In this document: positions 26,009-32,080 of the stretch, piece by piece
How the letters are laid out: every line of letters begins with the position of its first letter
Position numbering within the stretch: position 1 is the first letter of the stretch
DNA from: Azospirillum sp. B4
Lineage (GTDB): Bacteria > Pseudomonadota > Alphaproteobacteria > Azospirillales > Azospirillaceae
Length of the DNA: 32,080 nt
Assembly: GCF_000333275.1 (NCBI RefSeq)
Contig: NZ_BACU01000716.1
Coordinates: 1 to 32,080, forward strand
Reading direction: 5' to 3'
Translations under genes and position numbers: made by a program
Notes under the pieces: generated by a model
Databases searched by the model: none
What the model was told of the DNA's origin: nothing
Seen by the model: only the letters and a program-made list of their open reading frames with translations

Positions 26009-26923
26009 ATGTCCAAAGTCATCGTCGCCGGCAGCATCAACACCGATGTCCTCACCACCATGCGCCGCGCGCCGCGCCCGGGGGAAACGGTCAGTGGCGA
26101 GACGGTGGCCTTCGGCCGGGGTGGCAAGGGCCTGAATCAGGCCATCGCCGCCGCCCGCCAGGGCGTGGACGTCGCTTTCATCGGCCGGGTGGGCCGCGAC
26201 GCCTTCGGCGACCAGGCGCTGGCCTTCTTCCAGGCCAACGGCGTGGACACGGGCGGTATCACACGCACCGACACGGCCACCGGTACCGCCATCGTCATGG
26301 TGGACGCGCAGGCGGAGAACAGCATCGTCGTCATCCCGGCCGCCAATGGCGAGGTCTCCGCCGCCGACCTGGACGCGGTGGCCATCGGCGCCGGCGACAT
26401 CCTGGTCAGCCAGTTCGAGATCCCGCGCGGCACCATCGCCGAATTTTTCCGCCGGGGCCGCGCCGCCGGCGCCACCACCGTGCTGAACGCCGCGCCCGCC
26501 CTGGACGACGCGCCCGATGCCCTGTGGGCCGACGTCGACATCCTGGTGGTGAACGAGACGGAACTGGGCCATTTCGCCGGCGTGGATGTGCCCGGCGACG
26601 CGTCGGAGGATGCGGTGGCCGCCGCCGCCCGCCGCCTGATGCGCCGCCCCGGCCAGACGGTGGTGGCGACGCTCGGCGTGCGCGGTGCCCTGGCCGTCAC
26701 CGCCGCCGATCAGGTCATCGTGCCTGGCCGCAAGGTCAAGGCGGTGGACACCACCGGCGCCGGCGATTGCTTCGTCGGCTCCATGGCCGCCCGCCTGGCC
26801 CTGGGCGATGCCCTGCCGCAGGCCATGCGCCACGCCAATGTCGCCGCCTCCATCGCCGTCACGCGGGTGGGGGCGGGCGAGGCCATGCCCACGGGCGATG
26901 AGGTGCTGGCCCTGCTGGCCTAA
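26009..26923 (+). CDS. rbsK: Ribokinase (PfkB family)
   Basis: The ATG at 26009 gives 304 residues, normal for ribokinase. The frame extends upstream through the terminator hairpin, so that part is not coding. The PfkB N-terminal signature GGKGLNQAIAAARQGVDVAF lies near residue 36, followed by IGRVGRDAFG. The C-terminal signature DTTGAGDCFVGS contains the catalytic base D253. The order N-S-E-L-type WADVDILVVNETELGHFAG region matches RbsK. It should phosphorylate ribose at O5 with ATP in the cytoplasm. No ribose transporter or LacI regulator is beside it, which leaves room for another sugar or nucleoside-derived substrate. The ribosome binding site is weak (CAGG). How it is transcribed past the upstream terminator is not clear. 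Confidence 0.88.
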   Translation: MSKVIVAGSINTDVLTTMRRAPRPGETVSGETVAFGRGGKGLNQAIAAARQGVDVAFIGRVGRDAFGDQALAFFQANGVDTGGITRTDTATGTAIVMVDAQAENSIVVIPAANGEVSAADLDAVAIGAGDILVSQFEIPRGTIAEFFRRGRAAGATTVLNAAPALDDAPDALWADVDILVVNETELGHFAGVDVPGDASEDAVAAAARRLMRRPGQTVVATLGVRGALAVTAADQVIVPGRKVKAVDTTGAGDCFVGSMAARLALGDALPQAMRHANVAASIAVTRVGAGEAMPTGDEVLALLA

Positions 26924-27100
26924 AACTACCCGGCAAGGTTTACCCGGCGGCAGTCCATAAGACGCTTCCACGGTCGCCGACTTTGCCGGGTTCCTTGCAA
27001 TTATGTACGGAATCCAAGGCTTTCCGCAGGGGCTGCCGCTGGCATGCCCCTTGCTCTCCTGATCGGGCAAAGACGCGACCTAGCCCCCGAGGAGGAGTGG

Positions 27101-28723
27101 ATGTCCTTCGTCCAGGATTGTGTGGACCTGTCCCGCCAGCACCTGATGGCCGGTTTCCTGGCGGAGGCCGAGATGAGCTGCCGCACCGCGCTGGCGGCCG
27201 AACCGGTCCATGCCGAGGCCACCCACCTGCTGGGCGTCATCGCGTTGAAGGCCAACCGCCCGATGGAGGCCAACGACCTGTTCGAACAGGCCATCGCCCT
27301 GGATTCGGAGAATTTCCAGTACCACAACAGCCGCGGCGTCCTGCTGTACGGCTGCCGCCGGTTCGAGATGGCGGAGGTCTGCTTCCGCACCGCGGTTTCT
27401 CTCAATCCCGACGACGCCGTCAGCCAGAACAATCTGGGCAACGCGCTCCGCGCCCTGGGCCGCCTGGCGGAGGCCGAGGCCCGTTTCCGCGAGGCGGTGG
27501 AGATCAACCCCCGCTACGCCGAGGCCCACAACAACCTGGGCAACACGCTGCGCGAGCTGGGCAACCTGGAGGAGGCGGAGTTCTGCCTGCGTCACTCCCT
27601 GGGCCTGCTGCCCGACAACTTGGATGCCCTGTACAACCTGGGCACCCTGCTGCTCTACACCGGCCGGCTGGATGAGGCTGGCGGGCTGTTCGCCCAGGTG
27701 CTGGCCGCCGACAGCAGCCGGTATGAGGCCGCGATCTGCCTGGCCCAGGTGTTCCAGGGCCAGGACCGCACCGATGACGCCGTCGCCCTGCTGGGCGGCG
27801 TGCAGGCCCGCCTGCCCGACAACCAGGCGGTGCAGTACGCCCTGCAACTGCTGCGCAGCACCCAGGTGCCCGCCTGGCACATCCCGCGCCTGAACGACCA
27901 TGAGCGCAACGACGCCTATGAGGCGGCCCTGCTGCGCGCCATCCGCCCGGGCGATCTGGTGCTGGAACTGGGCGCCGGCTCCGCCCTGGTCAGCATGATG
28001 GCCGCCCGCGCCGGCGCGTCCCGCGTGGTGGCGGCCGAGCCGCTGGCGGCGCTGGCCACGGTGGCGCGCGAGACGGTGGCCCTGAACGGCTATGCCGACC
28101 GCGTCAGCATCGTGGCCAAGAAGCCGCAAGACCTGAAGCTGGGCGTGGACCTGCCCCGGCAGGCCGACGTGCTGGTGTCCGACATCGTCAATGTCGGCAT
28201 GCTGGCGCCCGACATGCTGTCCATCCTGGACCATGCGCGCCGCAACCTGGCCCGTCCTGGCGCGCGCGTCATCCCCGCCGCCGCCACCGTCTGGGCCCAG
28301 CTGATCCAGGCCGACGACCTGCGCCGCGTCAGCCCCATCCGCAGCGTCAGCGGCTTCGACATGAGCCGCTTCGACCAGTTCCGGGCGCCGGGCTATCAGC
28401 AGATCGACCTGGCCGCCGACGACCACCACATGCTGTCCGATCCCTTCCCGGCCTGGTTCTTCGACTTCCGCGTCAGCATGCCGGACAGCGACCTGAAAAG
28501 CCTGACCATCCAGGCGACCAAGCCCGGCGTGGTCCAGGGCGTGGCCTTCTGGTTCGACCTGCACATGGACGAGGAGGTGGTCTACAGCTCCCGCTCCGCC
28601 GCCCGCACCAACCACTGGAAGCAGGCCGTCTACTTCTTCGGCCATGACTTCCCCGTGGCCCAGGGCCAGCCCATGCTGCTGGGCACCGGCTACGACCGCA
28701 CGCAGATACACTTTTTTATCTGA
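27101..28723 (+). CDS. TPR protein fused to a PRMT-like methyltransferase
   Basis: The ATG at 27101 has GAGGAGGAG 3 bases upstream and gives 540 residues; an in-frame ATG at 27044 is less likely. Residues 10-250 are TPR units (for example NNLGNALRALGRLAEAEARF and NNLGNTLRELGNLEEAEFCL). The C-terminal half is a class I SAM methyltransferase of the protein-arginine type. WHIPRLNDHERNDAYEAAL (about 259) precedes SAM motif I LELGAGS (288-294), the SAM-binding acidic residue is in AAEP (~313), and NHW at 504-506 stands at the PRMT THW loop. The double-E loop reads SDIVNVGMLAPD (360-371), so the two catalytic Glu are not both kept. TPR followed by PRMT recalls eukaryotic PRMT9. Substrate is unknown; activity on arginine is uncertain. 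Confidence 0.85.
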   Translation: MSFVQDCVDLSRQHLMAGFLAEAEMSCRTALAAEPVHAEATHLLGVIALKANRPMEANDLFEQAIALDSENFQYHNSRGVLLYGCRRFEMAEVCFRTAVSLNPDDAVSQNNLGNALRALGRLAEAEARFREAVEINPRYAEAHNNLGNTLRELGNLEEAEFCLRHSLGLLPDNLDALYNLGTLLLYTGRLDEAGGLFAQVLAADSSRYEAAICLAQVFQGQDRTDDAVALLGGVQARLPDNQAVQYALQLLRSTQVPAWHIPRLNDHERNDAYEAALLRAIRPGDLVLELGAGSALVSMMAARAGASRVVAAEPLAALATVARETVALNGYADRVSIVAKKPQDLKLGVDLPRQADVLVSDIVNVGMLAPDMLSILDHARRNLARPGARVIPAAATVWAQLIQADDLRRVSPIRSVSGFDMSRFDQFRAPGYQQIDLAADDHHMLSDPFPAWFFDFRVSMPDSDLKSLTIQATKPGVVQGVAFWFDLHMDEEVVYSSRSAARTNHWKQAVYFFGHDFPVAQGQPMLLGTGYDRTQIHFFI

Positions 28724-28764
28724 GTTCCCTCACGCGGCGGGCGGCCGCATCCGCTGGCTTGGCT

Positions 28765-28824
28765 TATCCTCCCTTTCCAGTCCACTTCGTTCCCCGGAAA
28801 GGTCCGGCGGACGCGGTTGCGTCC
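28765..28824 (+). repeat. Dispersed intergenic repeat, copy C
   Basis: It runs from TATCC to GCGTCC and shares with copy B the exact core CTTCGTTCCCCGGAAA; the flanks differ at 13 of 60 positions. Relative to copy A it also shares TTTCCAGTCC and the CCTA just past its end. The element starts about 40 bases past a stop codon. Confidence 0.65.
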
Positions 28825-28829
28825 TACGA

Positions 28830-28847
28830 CATGAGCCTGGGCTCATG
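28830..28847. repeat. 18-bp palindrome
   Basis: CATGAGCC-TG-GGCTCATG; the arms are perfect complements. It follows directly on repeat copy C and may form a hairpin or cruciform. Confidence 0.6.
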
Positions 28848-28870
28848 CCGCTGGCGCCCCCTCTTCAATC

Positions 28871-28915
28871 AAAGCGCACCTAGGCCGCGGGTGCGGCCGC
28901 TCGGCCCCTGGGGGC
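28871..28915 (-). repeat. Possible degenerate inverted copy of the dispersed repeat
   Basis: AAAGCGCACCTA followed by GGCCGC-GGGT-GCGGCC (28883-28898) mirrors AAGGCGCATCTA and GGCCGC-GACT-GCGGCC beside copy A (7780-7816); the next bases, CCTGGGGGCG, resemble CCGGGGAGCG there. The resemblance is weaker than among the three main copies. Confidence 0.35.
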
Positions 28916-28973
28916 GTGATTTTCCAAGCCAGCTTACCCCCTACGGATGAAGTTGAAAGTTGATTCAGGCCCA

Positions 28974-29002
28974 TTGACATCGGTCCTCTCTGGCTTTACG
29001 TT
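28974..29002 (+). promoter_or_regulatory. Sigma-70-type promoter of the MerR regulator
   Basis: TTGACA (28974-28979) is separated by exactly 17 bases from TACGTT (28997-29002). The -10 hexamer lies inside the operator palindrome, so a bound regulator would act directly on RNA polymerase. Confidence 0.7.
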
Positions 29003-29015
29003 TACGTAAACGTAA
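28996..29015. promoter_or_regulatory. Perfect 20-bp palindromic operator (LiuR-type)
   Basis: TTACGTTTACGTAAACGTAA is its own reverse complement. It overlaps the -10 of the regulator's promoter and lies 52 bases before the start codon. It closely resembles the operator type I recall for LiuR, the MerR-family regulator of branched-chain amino acid/fatty acid catabolism in Proteobacteria, so autoregulation is likely (inference). Confidence 0.8.
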
Positions 29016-29067
29016 GGCGCCAGCCTCCCGACGAATGAGGGGGTTTGGCCAGCCCAGGGAGAGAACC

Positions 29068-29484
29068 ATGCCCGATGGAGCGCCCGTGACGGCGGTGGAA
29101 GAAACCTACACCATCAGCCAGCTGGCCGAGGCGTTCGAGCTGACGCCCCGCACCATCCGTTATTACGAGGACGAAGGCCTGTTGACCCCCCGGCGTGAGG
29201 GACAGCAGCGGGTCTATACCCACCGGGACTGGGCGCGGCTGAAGCTGATCATGCGCGGCAAGCGCCTGGGCTTCACCATCGCCGGCATCAAGGATTTCCT
29301 GGACCTGTACGAGGTGGGCGACGCCCAGGTCCCGCAGATGCGCTTTCTGCTGAACAGCGCGCGCGATCGTATCACCACCCTGGAACAGCAGTTGCGCGAC
29401 GTGCAGCAAACCCTGGTCGACCTGAGGGAGATCGAAGGTTTGGTCGTCGACCATCTGGCCCGCAAGGGCGCCCTTGACACCTGA
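29068..29484 (+). CDS. MerR-family transcriptional regulator, LiuR-like
   Basis: The ATG at 29068 (GGGAGAG just upstream) gives 138 residues; an earlier in-frame ATG at 29035 has no ribosome binding site. The MerR winged helix-turn-helix is clear: YTISQLAEAFELTPRTIRYY, then EDEGLLTPRREGQQRVYTHRD and ARLKLIMRGKRLGFTIAGIK. A C-terminal coiled coil (RDRITTLEQQLRDVQQTLVD) serves dimerisation. There is no metal-binding cysteine, which excludes the MerR/CueR sensors; the RLKLIMRGKRLGF stretch is typical of LiuR-type acyl-CoA-catabolism regulators. The gene stands right before thiolase and hydroxyacyl-CoA dehydrogenase genes, and its promoter carries a matching palindrome. The effector is presumably an acyl-CoA intermediate, by analogy. 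Confidence 0.9.
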   Translation: MPDGAPVTAVEETYTISQLAEAFELTPRTIRYYEDEGLLTPRREGQQRVYTHRDWARLKLIMRGKRLGFTIAGIKDFLDLYEVGDAQVPQMRFLLNSARDRITTLEQQLRDVQQTLVDLREIEGLVVDHLARKGALDT

Positions 29485-29643
29485 CGGGGCGTCTCACGGG
29501 ACATCTGAAAAGACGTCCCGCGGCGTCCCATATCCATTCCACCGCGCCGGGGACGCATCCCGGCCCGGTCCTTCCCGCGTCACCCCCATCATCCGGCGCC
29601 CGCCAAATGAGGCGCCGTCCCGTTGAAGGCGAGGAGCACACCA

Positions 29644-30780
29644 ATGACTAAAGCCGTTATCGCCGGTTACGCCCGGTCCCCGTTCACGCTGGCCAACAAG
29701 GGCGACCTGGTGCGGGTCCGTCCCGACGACCTGGCCGCGGCGGTGGTCAAGGCGCTGGTGGAGCGCACGGGCGTGAACACGGCCGACCTGGAAGACCTGA
29801 TCGTTGGCTGCGCCTTCCCCGAGGGCGAGCAGGGCTTCAACGTCGCCAAGCTGATCGGCATGATCGCCGGCCTGCCGCAGGCGGTGGCCGGCACCACGGT
29901 GAACCGCTTCTGCGGCTCCTCCATGCAGGCCATCCACATGGCGGCGGGCGCCATCGCGCTGGGTGCCGGCAAGGCCTTCATCGCCGCCGGCGTCGAGAGC
30001 ATGACCCGCATCCCCATGGGCGGCTTCAACCCCATGCCCAATGCCGCCCTGCACGCCGTCAACCCCGGCGCCTACATGTCCATGGGCATCACGGCGGAGA
30101 ACCTGGCCAAGAAGTTCGGCTTCAGCCGCGCCGACCAGGAGGCCTACGCCGTCGCCTCCCACAAGAAGGCCGCCGAGGCGCAGGCCGCCGGCCGCCTGGC
30201 CGATGAGATCGTCGGCATCGACGTGAAGGGCAAGCTGGTGGACAAGGACGGCTGCATCCGTCCTGACACCACCGCCGAAGGCCTGGCCGGCCTGAAGCTG
30301 GCCTTCGACCAGGAAGGCACCGTCACCGCCGGCACCTCCAGCCCGCTGACCGATGGCGCCTCCGCCACGCTGGTGACCAGCGAGGATTACGCCAAGGCCC
30401 ACGGCCTGCCTATCCTGGCCCGCATCCGCTCCGTCGCCGTATCCGGCTGCGACGCCACCATCATGGGCTACGGCCCGGTGCCGGCCTCGCGCAAGGCGCT
30501 GGAGCGTGCCGGCCTGACGATCAAGGACATCGACATCGTCGAGAGCAACGAGGCCTTCGCCGTGCAGTCCATGACCGTGGCGCACGAACTGGGCTTCGAC
30601 CCCGCCAAGGTGAATCTGGACGGCGGCGCCATCGCCCTGGGCCATCCGCTGGGCGCCACCGGCGCCCGCATCACCGGCAAGGCCGCCAGCCTGCTGAAGC
30701 GCGAAGGCAAGCAGTTCGCGCTGGCCACCCAGTGCATCGGTGGCGGCCAGGGCATCGCCACCGTCCTGGAAGCGGTCTGA
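29644..30780 (+). CDS. fadA: Acetyl-CoA acyltransferase (thiolase)
   Basis: A 378-residue thiolase. The ATG at 29644 has GAGGAG about 8 bases upstream. All catalytic residues are present: nucleophile C90 in NRFCGSSMQA, H334 in GGAIALGHPLGATGAR, and C364 in CIGGGQG. The last step of beta-oxidation (3-ketoacyl-CoA cleavage) is the likely role, because the next gene encodes a 3-hydroxyacyl-CoA dehydrogenase; a biosynthetic acetoacetyl-CoA role cannot be excluded from sequence. It follows the MerR gene by 159 bases, in which I see no second palindrome and only a weak 6-bp hairpin near 29497-29520, so transcription from the regulator's promoter is possible. The gap to the next gene is 26 bases. 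Confidence 0.92.
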   Translation: MTKAVIAGYARSPFTLANKGDLVRVRPDDLAAAVVKALVERTGVNTADLEDLIVGCAFPEGEQGFNVAKLIGMIAGLPQAVAGTTVNRFCGSSMQAIHMAAGAIALGAGKAFIAAGVESMTRIPMGGFNPMPNAALHAVNPGAYMSMGITAENLAKKFGFSRADQEAYAVASHKKAAEAQAAGRLADEIVGIDVKGKLVDKDGCIRPDTTAEGLAGLKLAFDQEGTVTAGTSSPLTDGASATLVTSEDYAKAHGLPILARIRSVAVSGCDATIMGYGPVPASRKALERAGLTIKDIDIVESNEAFAVQSMTVAHELGFDPAKVNLDGGAIALGHPLGATGARITGKAASLLKREGKQFALATQCIGGGQGIATVLEAV

Positions 30781-30806
30781 TCGGCCCCCGGTTGAGGAGA
30801 GACCCC

Positions 30807-32080
30807 ATGGAAATCAAAAGCGCCGCCGTCATCGGCGCCGGGGTGATGGGCAGCGGCATCGCCGCCCACATCGCCAACGCGGGCATTCCCGTCTTCCTGC
30901 TGGACATCGTCCCCCAGGCCGTGAAGGACAGTGGGGGCGACCGCAGCGTTGTCGCCAAGGGCGCGATCGAGAAGCTGCTCAAGACCGAGCCCGCCGCCTT
31001 CATGCACAAGGACGCGGCCAAGCTGGTCACCCCCGGCAACACCGAGGATGACCTGGAGAAGCTGAAGGATGTCGACTGGATCATCGAGGCGGTGATCGAG
31101 AACAAGGACATCAAGCACAACCTCTACCGCCGCCTGGACGCGGTGCGGAAGCCAGGCTCGGTCGTCAGTTCCAACACCTCCACCATCCCGCTGGAGATCC
31201 TGCTGGAAGGGGCCAGCGACCAGTTCGCCGCCGACTTCATGATCACCCACTTCTTCAACCCGCCGCGCTACATGCGGCTGCTGGAGATCGTGGCCGGCCC
31301 CAAGACCCGCGCCGATGCCGTGGCGACCATCCGCCAGGTGTGCGACGTGCGCCTGGGAAAAGGTGTGGTCGACTGCAAGGACACCCCCGGCTTCATCGCC
31401 AACCGCATCGGCACCTACTGGTTCCAGGTGGCGGTGAACGCGGCGGACGATCTGGGCCTGACGGTGGAGGAGACGGACCTGATCACCGGCAAGCCCATGG
31501 GCCTGCCCAAGACCGGCACCTTCGGCCTGCTGGACCTGGTCGGCATCGACCTGGGGCCGCACATCGCCAAGAGCCTGCTGTCCACCCTGCCGGCGCAGGA
31601 CGACTACCGCCGCGTCTACCGCGAGAACCCGCTGCAGGCGAAGATGATCGCCGAGGGCTACACCGGCCGTAAGGGCAAGGGCGGCTTCTACCGCCAGACC
31701 AAGACGCCGGACGGCAAGCGCGTGCGCGAGACCATCGATCTTAAGACCGGCGCCTACCGCCCGACGGTGAAGGCCGACCTGGCCTCCGCCAAGGAACGCG
31801 GCCTGAAGGCCCTGGTGACCCACAGCGACAAGGGCGGCCAGTACGCCTGGAAGGTGCTGAGCCAGGCCCTGGCCTACGCCGCCAGCCTGGTGCCGGAAAT
31901 CGCCGACACCATCCTGGACGTCGATGCCGCCATGCGCCTGGGCTACAACTGGAAGCAGGGGCCGTTCGAGATGATCGACGCCCTGGGCACCCAGTGGTTC
32001 GCCGAGAAGCTGGAGGCCGAGGGCCTGCCCGTGCCGGCCCTGGTCAAGCTGGCCGCCGGCCGCCCCTTCTACAAGGTGGA
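30807..32080 (+). CDS. 3-hydroxyacyl-CoA dehydrogenase, FadB-like, N-terminal part (runs off window)
   Basis: The ATG at 30807 has GAGGAGAG upstream, and the frame is open to the window edge (424 codons). The Rossmann motif AAVIGAGVMGSGIAAHIANA for NAD is at residues 6-25. The catalytic His is in THFFNPPRYMRLLEIV (~145), and DTPGFIANRIG begins the C-terminal dehydrogenase domain; a second such domain seems to start near residue 345 (AWKVLSQALAYAASL). Alphaproteobacterial members of this type are near 770 residues with dehydrogenase first and an enoyl-CoA hydratase domain at the C-terminus; that part would lie outside the window. It forms a short operon with the thiolase, giving the last steps of beta-oxidation. 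Confidence 0.9.
   Translation, partial: MEIKSAAVIGAGVMGSGIAAHIANAGIPVFLLDIVPQAVKDSGGDRSVVAKGAIEKLLKTEPAAFMHKDAAKLVTPGNTEDDLEKLKDVDWIIEAVIENKDIKHNLYRRLDAVRKPGSVVSSNTSTIPLEILLEGASDQFAADFMITHFFNPPRYMRLLEIVAGPKTRADAVATIRQVCDVRLGKGVVDCKDTPGFIANRIGTYWFQVAVNAADDLGLTVEETDLITGKPMGLPKTGTFGLLDLVGIDLGPHIAKSLLSTLPAQDDYRRVYRENPLQAKMIAEGYTGRKGKGGFYRQTKTPDGKRVRETIDLKTGAYRPTVKADLASAKERGLKALVTHSDKGGQYAWKVLSQALAYAASLVPEIADTILDVDAAMRLGYNWKQGPFEMIDALGTQWFAEKLEAEGLPVPALVKLAAGRPFYKV

Larger units (their letters stand above)
28724..29067. other. Intergenic region with repeat elements and the MerR-gene promoter
   Basis: These 344 bases hold no gene. From left to right: repeat copy C (28765-28824), an 18-bp palindrome (28830-28847), a possible degenerate inverted copy of the repeat (28871-28915), and the promoter/operator of the MerR-type regulator (28974-29015). 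I see no clear terminator directly after the methyltransferase stop at 28723. Confidence 0.6.

Noticed and set aside
30468-31823. A 451-codon minus-strand frame opposite thiolase and dehydrogenase
   Set aside because: It spans two real genes and their junction in antisense and carries no motif.
1-32080. Mobile elements, CRISPR array, tRNA or rRNA genes
   Set aside because: I looked for transposase or integrase reading frames, regularly spaced repeats and cloverleaf-like segments and found none I could support.

Overview
The window is high-GC, densely coded chromosomal DNA with strong third-position G/C bias. Family content suggests an alphaproteobacterium of the Rhodospirillales/Azospirillaceae type (inference; no rRNA or marker gene is present). 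I count 17 protein-coding genes, two of them cut by the window edges. I see no tRNA, rRNA, CRISPR array, transposase or phage gene. The sequence looks like one continuous host backbone.

Left arm (1-6852, all minus strand): a 3'-truncated DUF1800 protein, an OPT-family oligopeptide transporter, an exported TPR protein, a DUF445 membrane protein and a short orphan gene. Intrinsic terminators separate the first three. Next comes a beta-carbonic anhydrase on the plus strand, ending in a 19-bp perfect bidirectional terminator.

Centre (7897-16836): the most striking locus. A ~1300-residue single-module NRPS-like enzyme (adenylation + carrier + six membrane spans interleaved with three hexapeptide/soluble domains) has the architecture of the Pls/PosA family, whose founding member makes epsilon-poly-L-lysine. 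It is divergent from an RND efflux pair (membrane-fusion adaptor and permease) across a ~640-bp regulatory region containing repeated motifs. The adenylation pocket, read by eye, has acidic residues compatible with a basic amino acid. A secreted or surface homopolymer, with the pump for export or tolerance, is a reasonable but untested idea.

Right centre (16982-23642): a DUF1345 membrane protein, a large periplasmic alpha-2-macroglobulin whose thioester cysteine is replaced by serine, and a double cold-shock-domain protein convergent with it.

Right arm (24200-32080, all plus strand): long-chain acyl-CoA ligase, ribokinase, a TPR protein fused to a PRMT-like methyltransferase, a LiuR-like MerR regulator with a perfect 20-bp palindrome on its own promoter, a thiolase and the start of a 3-hydroxyacyl-CoA dehydrogenase. 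The ligase, thiolase and dehydrogenase are fatty-acid beta-oxidation functions; the MerR gene probably controls at least the last two.

A dispersed ~60-bp intergenic repeat occurs at three places (7799-7856, 16896-16955, 28765-28824), each just past the 3' end of a gene. It is not explained by any coding feature.
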